Shown: positions 48,620 to 59,190 of the stretch, one piece after another | Numbering within the stretch: the stretch's first letter is position 1 | How the letters are laid out: the number at the start of each line of letters is the position of its first letter | Assembly: GCA_020726505.1 (NCBI GenBank) | Contig: JAHLEZ010000005.1 | Location: 3,388,069-3,452,068, forward strand | Source of the DNA: Leptodontidium sp. MPI-SDFR-AT-0119 | Lineage: Eukaryota; Ascomycota; Leotiomycetes; Helotiales; Leptodontidiaceae | Length of the DNA stretch: 64,000 bases | Direction of reading: 5' to 3' | Position numbers and translations under genes: made by a program | The notes under the pieces: generated by a model | Database searches by the model: none | What the model was told of the DNA's origin: nothing | What the model saw: the letters and a program-made list of their open reading frames with translations, nothing else

Positions 48620-49681
48620 AATCTTTCAACCCCCTGAACCTCTGCTCTTCTTTTGCGTGACAGTTAAGAGCCACAGCTCTGTCTTGAGTCTACGACAGGG
48701 GACTGCGTCCCTGTGGCTATTTTTGAGCTCCGATTTGTACTGCGCTTTACCCGAGATTTCCCCGTCTTCGCTTAACCACAGCGAGCAGAGGCCGACGTTC
48801 GCTTCTTTAGCGAATGGGCTGCTTGCTAGCGACTCAGGGGCCTTAAGAAAGCCTATTGCCTGACGTTACCAGCTGAAGAGTACCTTGGATATAAATAGGG
48901 GTTACCCTAGGGGTGGCAGAAGGGCCTAGTCCTAGATTACAAACAGAGATCGCTGATTAGATAATATCTTCGACCTCTGGGGGGTGTGTCGTGCGAAATC
49001 CAGGGGTGCAGGGGTATAAAGGCCATATGTAGTCAAATACGCAGTCTACAGACAGCGGGTCCGCTTTTGTACGTCACTAACTAATTAAATCGACTCGCCG
49101 CTTAATACAATAAGAGTACGACAAAGTCGATCCTTAACATTAGTCCTTAAGTTCTTAACTAACGCCATATTATGTGACCAAAACGTGACCAAATGAATCG
49201 TGACCTTAAGGATCGTCACAGTTCCCTGATTTTCTCTTATGTTTTAAATAACAATTAATTACTTTAATTCTACTTACATTGATCGCTATGCTATGCTTTA
49301 CTTCTATATCACATATAACTTATTATAAATCGGCTTAGCGCCTTAGCATTCGATTTTTCCTAATTTTAATCGTTTTTCTAACAGAATTAATCACGTATAC
49401 ACAACTCTCTTTTCTATAATTACGTCAGACTAAGTAATTACTGCTATTTTTTCACCGTAAATAATGATTCTAATATATAGAGCAAGGAACCCTCCTGTAT
49501 ATAAGTAGTGGGCTAAGCTGCACGGCTTTAACGTGCCATAGTGTACGCATGGCTTATATTCCGACAAATTGTGTGGAACCCATACGCCTGCCTACGACCT
49601 CGAAGAGATCAAGGATCCAATAATAAAGACAATGAACTTTCAAGCAAGTAGACTGTTCTGTATCAGGGCCTTGACACATTG
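48620..49681. other. Non-coding sequence, possible solo LTR of another family
   Basis: Composition is near normal. The first 60-90 bases (AATCTTTCAACCCCCTGAAC onward) recur in a RIP-altered form at about 55,548-55,640. Near 49,180-49,219 the words TGTGACCAAAACGTGACC and AATCGTGACC precede ATCGTCACA, which could be an LTR end in minus orientation (TGTGACGATCC). No target-site duplication or partner was found. A TATA-like GATATAAATAGGGG lies at 48889-48902. No gene is called. Confidence 0.4.
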
Positions 49682-51619
49682 TTAATAAATAATAAACCCA
49701 TCCAGCTCATCCACACTAATAGTCAACCCTCTTACTGCCTCCCCATACATGTACCCATCCATATACGCCTCGCCAACCAGCAAATAATGTCCCCCTTTCC
49801 TTCTCAAAACAACAGGATATCTACACCCAAGTAACACGCAAATAACATCTCCCAGTTCCGCACACGCAGGAGCAAGCCCCACAAGATTATCCTGCGAAAC
49901 GAATAATCTTCGCCTGTTCATTGTTAAACCCGCTGAAAGAATCGCTGATAACTGTATCTTCTCCTCTTCACCACCTTGTATGCTATTATCGTCGTCAGCC
50001 AGGGAGGGGGTGGAACTCCCGAGTTGAGTCAGTGTACTGGAACGAGATGGTGGATTAAGTCGCAACACATCTGAATCCGATAAAAGATCATCGGAAAGCG
50101 CAAAAATGGCCTCTAGTTTAGTCGCGTAGATTTGTGGATCATTGTGATCCCAATTCCCACAAGAGATAGTCCGTCCAAATAAAGCTTGAGCTGCTGTAGA
50201 GTTCGAATGTGAGCCGACGAAGATGTTCCACCAGTCGTGGAAAGCCTCCAGAATTGGAGCGACCTCGCTGGGTGGTCGACGTGGACGTTGTATGAATGCC
50301 ATACCAATGGTCTCGATGGTAGCGATGATAAATCCCGAGACCCTCAAGACGTAGCCATGGGAGAGGAACTTGAAATTCGCGAGAGTGTCTCCAGATGCCG
50401 CGAAGGGCGGCTGGTGGTGGTGCAGGCCTACCACTGTTGCGCCTGAGTTTGAGGACGGGCGAGTCCTAATTGAGACTTTAGTATGTATACTCTAAATATT
50501 TCGGAATCGCAACAAGAGATCCGATATCAGATCCCGGGTGGAAGCCACTAACCAATCTGGTGCCCAAGAGGGAAGGTCGTATTGATCTACATCGTTTTGC
50601 TTGACGCAGATCACGTCAAGTCGTTGAGAGCTTGTGATAATATGGCGCGCAGTATGGGTATAAACCTCTCGCACTGAATGCGAGTAATCTATGATTCCAA
50701 ATGCGTCATCGGATTCTGAGACGCCTATTAATGCATAGACTTTGTCTTTTGGATCGGTCGACTTTTTGCTCTTGTGCGAGAGGAGAAGCTCAAGAAGGGG
50801 CGGTACAGAGATGTTTCGGGAGAAGCGGGAGAGTTGTAATCCTCGAGGACCGCCGAATGTGAGGGTCCGAATATACGACGGGTGTTTATAAAATAGCGAT
50901 TGTAACTCGTCGCTGGCTTCTCTCAACAAATCACAGACTCTATCCAACTCTGTCCAAGAAATCTCGTCGTCGCCGCAGAACACGGTTGCCTTCCTGGAGC
51001 TGCTAATTTCCTGAATGACCCAAATTCGCCACCAATACTGTCTCCGAAACAACGCAACTAATCCTTCAATACTCTCTTTCTGCTTCGGGTCTCTTACAAG
51101 CCTCCGAACTTCGTCTGCTGACGCGCATGTGTTCAGTTCATGTCCAAACAGCATAGCAGCTGCACTGCGATTGTTTTCCAGGCCTAGGAACACAGCGACG
51201 CTTGCCGCGTGCTGGTAGATAGCTCTCATATTCTTCGTCTGTATATTTCTCTCAGGAATGTCTTCTTGGTTGATACAGATCGCGTCAACCCACATGACTA
51301 GATCCTGCTCCCCAGGCCTGGGACGAAGACGCTGAAGTGCGTGTTTCAGGTTGGGAGTGACGCATACATGGTTGGTATCGACTGTTACCAGTAGAGAGCC
51401 AGTACTTTCCCCCCATACATAGGAGAGTGCGATATAGGGGGGTGCTTCGGAGAAGGTGGTGTGGAAGAGACTGCATCGGATTGGCCAGTCGCGGTCTGGA
51501 GCAGCGTGAAGCTTGAGGAGTCGGACTGATCCTTTAGTGTTGTCTAAAGGCCTGTAGCGGTATTTGCGGTACATGACTAAGTTCTTCTCGATAGGATCAT
51601 ACCTAGATGCAGGCTTCAT
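49682..51619 (-). CDS. HET-domain (heterokaryon incompatibility) protein, intact, two exons
   Basis: Model: exon 1 at 51619-50553, intron 50552-50466 (87 bp, donor GTTAGT, branch-like TACTAAAG, acceptor TTAG), exon 2 at 50465-49682, about 616 residues. Splicing joins SWAPDW to TRPSSNSGATVVGLHHH in frame, giving a continuous HET protein; without it the frame stops at RFRNI. The start is the first in-frame ATG (MKPASRYDPIEK). HET motifs in order: YIALSYVWGE (62-71), WVDAICINQED (110-120), the RQYWWRIWVIQEI block (191-205), DPKDKVYALIG (289-299) and LPSWAPDW (349-356). The C-terminal GDVICVLLGCRYPVVLR and YLLVGEAYMDGYMYGE are also typical. HET proteins trigger cell death when genetically different hyphae fuse or serve innate-like recognition, usually together with a partner that is not visible here. 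There are no RIP stops, unlike everything around it. Function is inferred from the family; partner and trigger are unknown. Confidence 0.92.
50466..50552 (-). other. Intron of the HET-domain gene
   Basis: 87 bp, GTTAGT donor on the minus strand, TACTAAAG as a branch-point candidate and AATTAG acceptor. It contains in-frame stops, so retention would truncate the protein just after the LPSWAPDW motif. Confidence 0.8.
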
Positions 51620-51699
51620 GTCCTCGGGAGTTGAGGTGGTTGAGGAGGTGATGTTTATGTCAAGGGACAGATAATCAGGCAAACTCGTGGTTATGAATG

Positions 51700-52586
51700 C
51701 CCAGAGAGGGTAATTGTCGTTGTGGTTACAGACTTTTGGCCGAGACTACCACTCAATTTGGTAGACTTTCTACAGAGCATATGTCGGATGTCATGATGTT
51801 TCGGAGGCAAAGGGTCGTTTTCCTCAGGTTGTAATTATTTGACGTAAGCGCACGTGATTAATCCGTACTGTAGCCACGGTATCCTGTGTGCTAGCCTAGC
51901 CAGCACGACCCCGAAAGCTCTTCTCTTCAGCATAATTATTATTCTTAATCTAAGGTTTTATTAAAGCACCTAAGTAAACACTTCTAAACTACTTACAAGG
52001 CACTAGCGTGCCTTACTGAGGGGTGCCCTAGCCCCACCCCTTAGACTCCCATCCTACCCCCCTTCGGGGTTAAAGAGAGCGAGGAGATACCAAGGTATAA
52101 AGGTACAAGAAGTAAGTAATCTAATTAGACCCCGTGAAATCGAAGTAAATAATCACATCAATTCGAACCTTTATAATTATAATAGTAATAAGGCCTTATC
52201 GGAGGGTAGGAGGAGCTTTAATACGTCCCCGTAATGAGGTCATATCTGAATTCGTACTAGTAATATTGTCGTGCAAGAGCACGCCTAGAGGCTCCACAGA
52301 GGCGAATTTGACGTATTATTGAGGTATGCGCAGTACTGTAATTGATTGTTGTATTTCCCTACTCTACGTGGAGCTTTTTGAGCTCCCTACTGAATATCTG
52401 TCGGTCGCGCTTTGGCCAGGTCGCCTTTGATAGGGCTCGCTTAGCTGGCCTACTAGAGCCTGCACGACAAATATTCATTCCAAAAAGCCTTGTATATAGA
52501 GAGTTAAGTAATATTTTAAGCTAACTAAACTGCCTTTTTTTGCTAGTCAAACTATAACGCAAAAAGGGTTATAATAGTAAGATATA
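51700..52586. other. Non-coding island edge; possible LINE 3' end near 51,930-52,190
   Basis: On the minus strand the stretch from about 52,190 to 51,930 ends GTGCCTTGTAAGTAG, then CTTAGGTGCTTTAATAAAAC and finally AAGAATAATAATTATGC. A GC-richer body closing in a simple ATT-type tail looks like the 3' end of a 5'-truncated Tad-like non-LTR element, but no coding region is attached. From 52,200 to 52,586 nothing is recognised. A 60-codon plus-strand open frame at 52342-52524 has no known features. Confidence 0.3.
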
Positions 52587-52895
52587 TGTGACGCTTGCTC
52601 TATAAAGATAGCAATCACGTGTGACAGCGGCCTTATATATTAATACATAATATATAAAGATAATAAGAGTCTCTTAGAATCTATAGCTAAGTAAGAAAGA
52701 AGATAAGGAGAAAAGAGCTTTATATATAAAGGGGGAAAGCGTTATAAGGCTAATTAATCTCAGTAAAGCTCAGCTAATTAGTATACCGGAAATAAGGCCT
52801 TAAGCGCTCCTAACTATTATACTACCCACCCCCCCTCCTGAAAAAGCTCGTCCTTGAGCGTTAATTTATCTTCTTATTACTATCGAGGTTATAAT
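52587..52895 (-). mobile_element. Gypsy B-like 3' LTR with the end of the internal region (truncated)
   Basis: The LTR-like part (52587-52821, 235 bp) begins TGTGACGCTTGCTC and shares AGCAATCACGTGT and AAGAAAGAAGATAAGGAG with family B, but it is diverged, so it may be a subfamily. It is followed by a C-rich polypurine tract (52824-52836) and GAAAAAGCTCGTCCTTGAGC, as at the end of young B. Similarity stops near 52,895. Confidence 0.7.
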
Positions 52896-53504
52896 AAGAA
52901 CTAGTTCCTTGTTATTTTCCTTTTAAAAGCTATACTACTCATTAAACTTAATTATGCTACTTATAATAAAGATATATTAGTAATTATTAGATCCTTTGAG
53001 TATCAGTAAGACAATAACAAAGATAACGCTAATATTCGCTCTTCTCTGCCGCCAAGATTAGTAGCCTTAATTAATTCTATTAAAAGAAACATAAATTTTA
53101 TTAGATTTAAGTAGTTAATTAATATTTAGTTAATTTTACATATTATTAGAATTTATAATAGTCCTAAGATAAGGAGTTATCCAAGTTACTATATAAATTT
53201 TAGTGCGAGCGCGGACACCTTTACTTGCCGCGGACACTTTGCTTTCCCCCACTATTAAGCGAGCGATGATAGGGGTGGTCAACACCTACTATTAACTATT
53301 ACTTTGAAAAGCGAAGTCGCCTTTGTATATTCATTTCCCTTGTGTATATTATTACAAGTTCGGAACTACTTATAAGTATATCTTAAGGGGTCACGGTATT
53401 AATATTAATATTAGGTGTGTTAATAAAAGTAATAACTTTAAAAGACAAATAATTAGTATTAAAGTCCTTGATATAATGTATAAAAAAGGTACTTAATATA
53501 TTAG
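52896..53504. other. Mixed sequence, no gene
   Basis: Unassigned to about 53,390. From about 53,390 to 53,504 it weakly resembles the gag N-terminal region of gypsy B (around 47,830-47,930), continued after the TRIM at 55,213. It is the left half of the TRIM's target. Confidence 0.4.
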
Positions 53505-53717
53505 TGTTAGTATATACTCGTTTGTAAGGGGTAGTATTAAAAAGGTGGCACGTAATACGAAAACCCGTGGTTCGTATACTTTGTTATGCCTTTTATTTTA
53601 TACGAAGGTTTAAAGAAGGTGCTCGAGGGAGAGCTCCTTTATATACTAGCTAAGAAGTCACGTAATATATGTGGCACACGTGACCCTAGCATTTAGGCTT
53701 AACTATATATCCCGACA
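53505..53717. repeat. Left LTR of the TRIM-like element
   Basis: 213 bp. Contains the CGAGGGAGAGCTCC and TTTATATACTAGC words and GTGGCACACGTGACC near its end, shared with the right LTR apart from RIP-type differences. Confidence 0.85.
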
Positions 53718-54367
53718 CTAGTAATTTTTACTTTCTTGTCGTCGAAAGCTATAGTTAAACTCGTATAAAATTAAGAATAATAAAATTCTCCTTTTTAAAC
53801 CTTTTACTAATTTAATTACTTTAAATAAAGGGTCCGTATAAAGTCCGTATAAAGTTAAAACACCCTTAAACAATTATTCCTTTAAACCTTCCTTCCCCTT
53901 CTAATCTACTTGTCTTAAACGCTAGATATTATTAGCTATAACGTACGTATAATTATCCTGTTATAGGAAGGGGGGGGTAGTCGTTTGTAAAGAAGGGAAA
54001 GAGTATTCGCTGTCGTCTTAAGGGAAGTTAGTCTTTAATTATACTATTAAATTAACGGCTTTATATAAAAGGAGAGAGGGGTTTTTCGTGTTTTCTAAAG
54101 ACTTAATTAAGAGCTTAAAAGGAGGTTTTCGTTAATTATTTTTTATTTCCTTGCCTTAAACTTAAAATGCCGTTAATCGTAAATCTAACGTCTTAGATCC
54201 CTTAGTAGTGTTTTATCTTAAGCTTTAAGGCCTTATATAGTTCTAAGAAGACACTATATAATAGGGAAAGGGGAGGGGGGGCTCCGTAAGCTAGTCGTAC
54301 GAAGGGTGACAGCTTTATATAAGAAGAGGAAGAAGTCGAGTACTTAGCAAAGAGCGAGAGAGAGGAA

Positions 54368-54540
54368 GAGTGTTATTTGTATTGTACGAGAGGTGGCGTC
54401 TCGTGTGGAGGGTACAGAGCTTAGCGAAGAGCTCGTAAAGGGAGGAGTATTATTTGTATTGTACGAGGAGTAACGTCTCGTATAGAGGGTATAGAGCTTA
54501 GCGAAGAGCTCGTAGAGGGAGGAGTGTTATTTATATTTAC
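54368..54540. repeat. 77-bp tandem repeat inside the TRIM-like element
   Basis: GAGTGTTATTTGTATTGTAC at 54368 recurs at 54445 and, partly, at 54522. Each unit contains GAGCTTAGCGAAGAGCTCGT, a near-palindromic core with GAGCT at one end and AGCTC at the other. About 2.2 copies. Confidence 0.8.
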
Positions 54541-54994
54541 GTTTCGTAAATCCTTAGATCGTACAAATCGTCTTCTTCTACTAGTCGCCGACGTAAGGTT
54601 TAATTAGTTTGCCTCTCTAGTCTGTCTTTGTAATTATCGTCGTATAAAAGGATTAAGCGGTAATAAAATACGAGTTTATACTCGTACGAGCTCCCTCTTA
54701 AGTTTAAAACGTCTTTTATATAGCTTCTATAACATCTTACTCGTAGTATAAAGTATACACTCGCGGGTACACATTTTATACTTTTTGAGTATTTAATAAA
54801 GTCGTTTATAAGTCTTTTATTATTATAAGGAGAAGGGCGGTTCCGTACAAAAGCGTGAAGTTATTATAAAGTATAATCTAAGTACTAAAGGCGAGCACTC
54901 TCTATATAAAGCTCTTAGATTAATAGTCGGCGACGGCGAGTATAACCTTGTCTTTAAAGGTCTTACATATAAGTATTAAGAATATATTTATAAA

Positions 54995-55207
54995 TGTTAA
55001 TATATACTCGTTTATAAGGAGTAGTATTAAAAAGGTAACACGTAATACAAAAACCTGTAGTTCGTATACTTTATTATACTTTTTATTTTATACAAAGGTT
55101 TAAAGAAGGAGCTCGAGGGAGAGCTCCTTTATATACTAGCTAAGAAGTCACGTGGTACATGTGGCACACGTGACCCCGGTATTCAGGCTTGACTATACAT
55201 CCCGACA
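54995..55207. repeat. Right LTR of the TRIM-like element
   Basis: 213 bp, pairs with 53505-53717, followed by ATTAG. Confidence 0.85.
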
Positions 55208-55212
55208 ATTAG

Positions 55213-55400
55213 TGTCTTTAATAAGAGATTAATCTACTAGAGAAGGAATAACTTTCGGTTTGATTCGACGATTAGAGGGGAAATGTCTAGTAAAGAGAAG
55301 TTAATTAGTTCTTCGGTTTTGCCACGAAGGAAATAAGGAAAAAAGTAAAGGTTTTATTAACTTTAATATTATTTATTAAGATTATACTTAATATAAGCTT
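55213..55400 (-). pseudogene. Gypsy B-like gag N-terminal/leader fragment
   Basis: AACTTTCGGTTTGATTCGAC and the following AGAGGGGAAATGTCTAGTAA match young B at about 47,940-47,990 with RIP changes. Together with 53,390-53,504 it is the target into which the TRIM inserted. Confidence 0.6.
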
Positions 55401-55401
55401 T

Positions 55402-56712
55402 TGTCACGCACTAGCGCAGTTCTTTGGTTTAGTGTATGCTTACGTAAGCATTCTAAGTATATAAACACAGTCTCTAGCTTCTCTCTTAAAGAAGATAACG
55501 CTTAATTTAATTAATCTTTAAACACGCTTTCTAAAACCTTATTTAATTATAAAATCTTTTAACCCCTTAAACCTTTACTCTTCTTTTACATAATAGTTAA
55601 AAGCTACACTTATCTTATTTAAGTTACACAGCGCATTTATAGAAGAATTTTTAATTAGTAAGTTCTACGACTATTTAATTACTACCTTTATATTCTATAA
55701 TTACACATTAATTATTCGATATGTCTTTTATAGGTAAGTATTAACGAACTCACCAGGCTCTTATTGTCTAAGATCTTATATACTAAACTAGAAAATTAGC
55801 TAGTATAGCTTATATACCTTACACTTATAATAAATATACTTAGACTTTAGTTATACGTCGACCCTAATAAAAAAAATGCTGCGTCTTTATTTAAAATCTT
55901 TAATACTGCTTCTCTAATTACTAAAGAGCTTACTAAGGAAGCTAATACTAAAAACAATATAAACTACTAGCTTTTTATACACACCTACGGCGAGTAGCTC
56001 AAGAACTAGGTAATTAATATTCAAGTAGTAATTCTGAGAGGATCCTTAAGAACTCTAGTAAACAGCTTAAATACCGCTAGTCTAATCTCTAAAGGCGAAG
56101 GTAATTAACTTAGTAAAGAGAGTAATCTCAGAAATTTAGAGCCGCTCCTAGCGCTATTAATAAGGTCTAATCTTATAACTCCTAAGTTATTTAAAATAAA
56201 ATAAAAACAAGTAAAGGCTAAGACTAAAGAGTATACTTTTTAAAGTATAATTTAGTAATCCTAAGTGTCTGATTACTTTAAACTCTACGACTAAATTAAG
56301 AGAAGCATAACTAAGTAATTCTTTAGTATTATAATAGCTTAAGTAGTGTAAAAAAAGTGTATAAATATTTAAGCGATCTTTTACTTTCTTAAAAAAGTAC
56401 TTTATTAAATAAAAATATTGATTTAAACTTAAACACGAAATAATTACTAGGAGTCCCTTAAGACTAAGGGAAAGAGTAACCCTTACGTATAAATTATATT
56501 TTATTAAAAGTTAGTTTAAAAAGTTTAGTTATATAAAGTATTAAATATAAAAGGAATAATCGACATAATTAATTTCCTAATTATAATAGGAAACTTTAAT
56601 TACTTATAAGTAAAGCGCTAAAATAAGAAAATTCAGGAGTATAAGACCTTTAGTCTTCCCCCTTTTATATTATTAATTAGTTAGCTCGCTTTTTTTACAC
56701 TAATAAATTAAG
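55402..56712 (+). pseudogene. Unrecognised RIP-degraded repeat with a dead plus-strand frame
   Basis: The segment begins TGTCACGCACTAGCGCAG and has a 12-bp palindrome GCTTACGTAAGC (55428-55439) and a TATA-like GTATATAAACACAG, so it may start with an LTR or promoter. From about 55,850 a plus-strand frame reads DPNKKNAASLFKIFNTASL, ITKELTKEANTKNNI, VVILRGSLRTLVNSLNTASL and later LEPLLALLIRSNLITPKLF with stops at former Gln codons. I do not know this protein. Bases 55,548-55,640 match 48,619-48,700. Confidence 0.4.
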
Positions 56713-57878
56713 TGTTACAGCTGGTAAGAGGTTAATATAGCGAGTTAACTCTAGCTTTATATTTAGGCCTCTAGTTACGCTCAGAATCGAGAAGAAAAGA
56801 TAAGGAGAAAAGGAGAGCTCTTTATAAAATAAAGCTCGAGTATAAATATATAAAGGACCCTCTTAATAAGGCCTAGTATAATCGAACGCTATTTATATTA
56901 ATATATTATAGGCTTACCACTTAACCTTCCTTATTAAGCTTAGCGCTGTTATATAGTTAGCGATATTATAAGCCCGTGTCAGTTAAAATACGAGGCGTAT
57001 TATAAGTTGTAATATTCCCCCCCCCCCCCCCCCCCCCCCCTCTTAAAAAACTACGTTTACGTAGTTATAGTTATAACTATATTATCTTTTTAAGTTATTA
57101 TAGTCATTAATATTAACGTTATAAGCCTCTAGCCACTTTAGGATAACTCTTAGTAGGCCTTTAGTATTAGAATACTTTAAGTAAAACTATTATAATATCT
57201 AAATATAAGTACTACTTTAAGTCTTTATTAACACTTAACTACTTAATATAATAAAATAACTTATTTTAAATAACCTTAAAGTTAAGGATGCCTTTAATTT
57301 CCTACTTATCTTACTTAAGTAATAACTAAATAAGTGCCGGCGTAACTCTAGCTTGTCTCAGTAAGGGGTTATTAACGTACTTATAAAGTGAGCATAAGTA
57401 AAAGACAGGGTAAATTAATTAGTCCTTTAAGAGCTTAACTCTTTAACTCTCTCCTTCTTTAGTAATTACTTTAATAAGGCTGTACTACTTATTAAATAGT
57501 TTCTTTAAGGGTTAGTCAACGTTTTAGTTTTAAGTATTAATTAATATTAAGTCGTTAACGTCTTAGTTAACGGCGCGTCGCCTACGATCTACTAGTCGTT
57601 TTATTTTCTCTTATTAATCCTTTAAAGACGACTACACGACTTTTATAATTTCTTTTATTTATAATGCCACTTATAAAACCTCCTTGCGATTAAGTTTCTT
57701 TTTTATTATAACTAAAGGCTCTAAGTTAATTAAGTCTTAAGAAGTCCTTAGCTTAACGTTATTAAATAATTAAAAAGGAGATAGACGGCTTAAGGACTCG
57801 TGTAATAACGTTAATTAAGTAATATTTATAATTAATAAGAAGTCGCTTTAATTATCTTAATAATAGTAATAAAAGAGG
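56713..57878 (-). mobile_element. Gypsy A4, truncated: 3' LTR plus end of pol
   Basis: The LTR at 56713-57014 (302 bp, TGTTACAGCTGG to GTTGTAATA) is followed by a run of 24 C (57017-57040) and then sequence collinear with A1 at about 11,228-12,085 (integrase C-terminus and chromodomain on the minus strand). It stops abruptly at 57878, where an inverted A LTR begins. No target-site duplication was found. Confidence 0.85.
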
Positions 57879-59190
57879 TGTTACGACCTACGATGCGCCT
57901 CGTATTCTAACCGACACGGGCTCGTAGCATCGCTAGCTATGCGACGGCGCTAAGCCTAATAGGGAAGACTAAGTAGCGAGCCTGCGATATATTGACGTGA
58001 ATAGTACTCGACTACGATAGGCCACATTAGGAGAGTCCTTTATATATATATACTCGAACCTTCCCTTATAAAGAGCTCTCCTTTCTTCCTTATCTTTTCT
58101 TCTCGATTCTAAGTGTAACTAGAGGCCTTAATATAAAGCTAGAGTTTACTCGCCGTATTAACCTCTTACTAGCCGTAATATAAAAAAAGACTACACCCCT
58201 TTACTATAAAGCGTTATATCTCACTTAGTCTTACGCCTTATCGACCTGCCCTTATAATAAGTTAATAATAAGCCTTAATACCTTAGCCTATTTAATAAAT
58301 AAGTACCTCTCTGTCTTAGTAATAGACTGTCCTAAAGAAAGCTAGATATTCTCTCGTAGTTAACTTACCTTGTTGTAGCTTAACGCACGCCTTTGTTTCG
58401 AACGCATGTCTAATTAATAAATCGATTAATTACCTTAAACACCCCTTAACCTTACTTTACTACTACTATCGACCTCTCCCCCTCGTCGGCGAAGCTCTAG
58501 AGAAAGAAGCGCCCTTGTACGGCTAGGCTTTACTAATACCCTTATCCCTTTAGTCGAGACTCTCTTAGAGGAGCCGGAAAGCTTTAATAGATTCGACTCA
58601 GAATTAAAGGACAAACCCTAGCGTTTCTTTAACGCCTCGCTAGAGCCTACTAATATAGAGGGCCTTACCCCCGCTTAATAAACTAGAGTAAATCAACTAA
58701 TTAAGGACTCTATTAGCTCTACTATCGCTGCTATTATTATATAAGCTCTTACTTAATATACTATTAATAACCCTCACTAAAAGACTCGCACTCCTTCCCC
58801 CTCTTTTAACTAATTAATACGTGCTCTAATAGTCGACCTTTAGTTAACCGCCGATTACTATTTATTAAAGCTAAATATGTCGATTCGAGTAATAAAGCCT
58901 TTTAAAGTCAAGTACCCCCCGACTCCCCTTTAGTAATTATAAGGGAGATATTAAATATAATACTTAGAAAATAAAAATAAAGCTATTTTTAAAAGAGTAC
59001 TCTAGTAACTTTAAAAATAAAATGTCTTAAGTTAAGGCTTACTTCCAGTATATTATTAGTAAAGCTAAGATTATTATCCTTTAATATATAAACCCTAACT
59101 ATATTAAAACCTTTAATATAGTAATTAACGTATTAAAGGCGTTAAACTAACGATTCTTCGATTATAACTAAGTGTAAGCTACTAAAAGAC
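57879..59190 (+). mobile_element. Gypsy A3, truncated: 5' LTR, leader and gag, opposite orientation
   Basis: The LTR at 57879-58180 (302 bp, TGTTACGACCTACG to CTAGCCGTAATA) is the 5' LTR of a plus-coded element. It is followed by the leader (58181-58405) and gag. Similarity to A1 (reverse of about 16,250-17,000 and 24,564-24,778) ends near 59,190. It forms a head-to-head junction with A4 at 57878/57879. No shared target-site duplication was found (AGAGG on the left). Confidence 0.8.
58406..59190 (+). pseudogene. Gypsy A3 gag, start codon preserved, truncated
   Basis: ATG at 58406 begins MSN-stop-stop-ID, then PLNLTLLLLSTSPPRRRSSR, ERSALVRLGFTNTLIPLVET, SFNRFDSELKDKP and NASLEPTNIEGLTPA. This copy still has ATG, where A1 and A2 have ATA. 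Stops are at former Gln positions. The frame loses similarity near 59,190, before the zinc knuckle. Confidence 0.75.

Larger units (their letters stand above)
53505..55207. mobile_element. TRIM-like non-autonomous LTR element, 1,703 bp
   Basis: Two 213-bp direct repeats (53505-53717 and 54995-55207), both starting TGTTA and ending TCCCGACA, bound the element. A perfect 5-bp target-site duplication ATTAG lies at 53500-53504 and 55208-55212. The 1,277-bp interior has no recognisable retroelement domain and no long frame. It does contain a purine-rich tract (AGGAAGGGGGGGG, 53967-53979) and a 77-bp tandem repeat. TRIMs depend on enzymes of full-size elements. None of the full elements in this window has matching LTR ends, so its partner is unknown. 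Confidence 0.85.

Noticed and set aside
48654..49219. Full solo LTR from TGCGTGACAG to ATCGTCACA
   Set aside because: The ends are LTR-like, but no flanking duplication and no second copy of the body were found.
50113..50307. Short frames overlapping the HET gene on both strands (50113-50307, 50237-50446, 51015-51218, 51285-51476)
   Set aside because: Shadows of the HET coding sequence, which has all expected motifs in its own frame.
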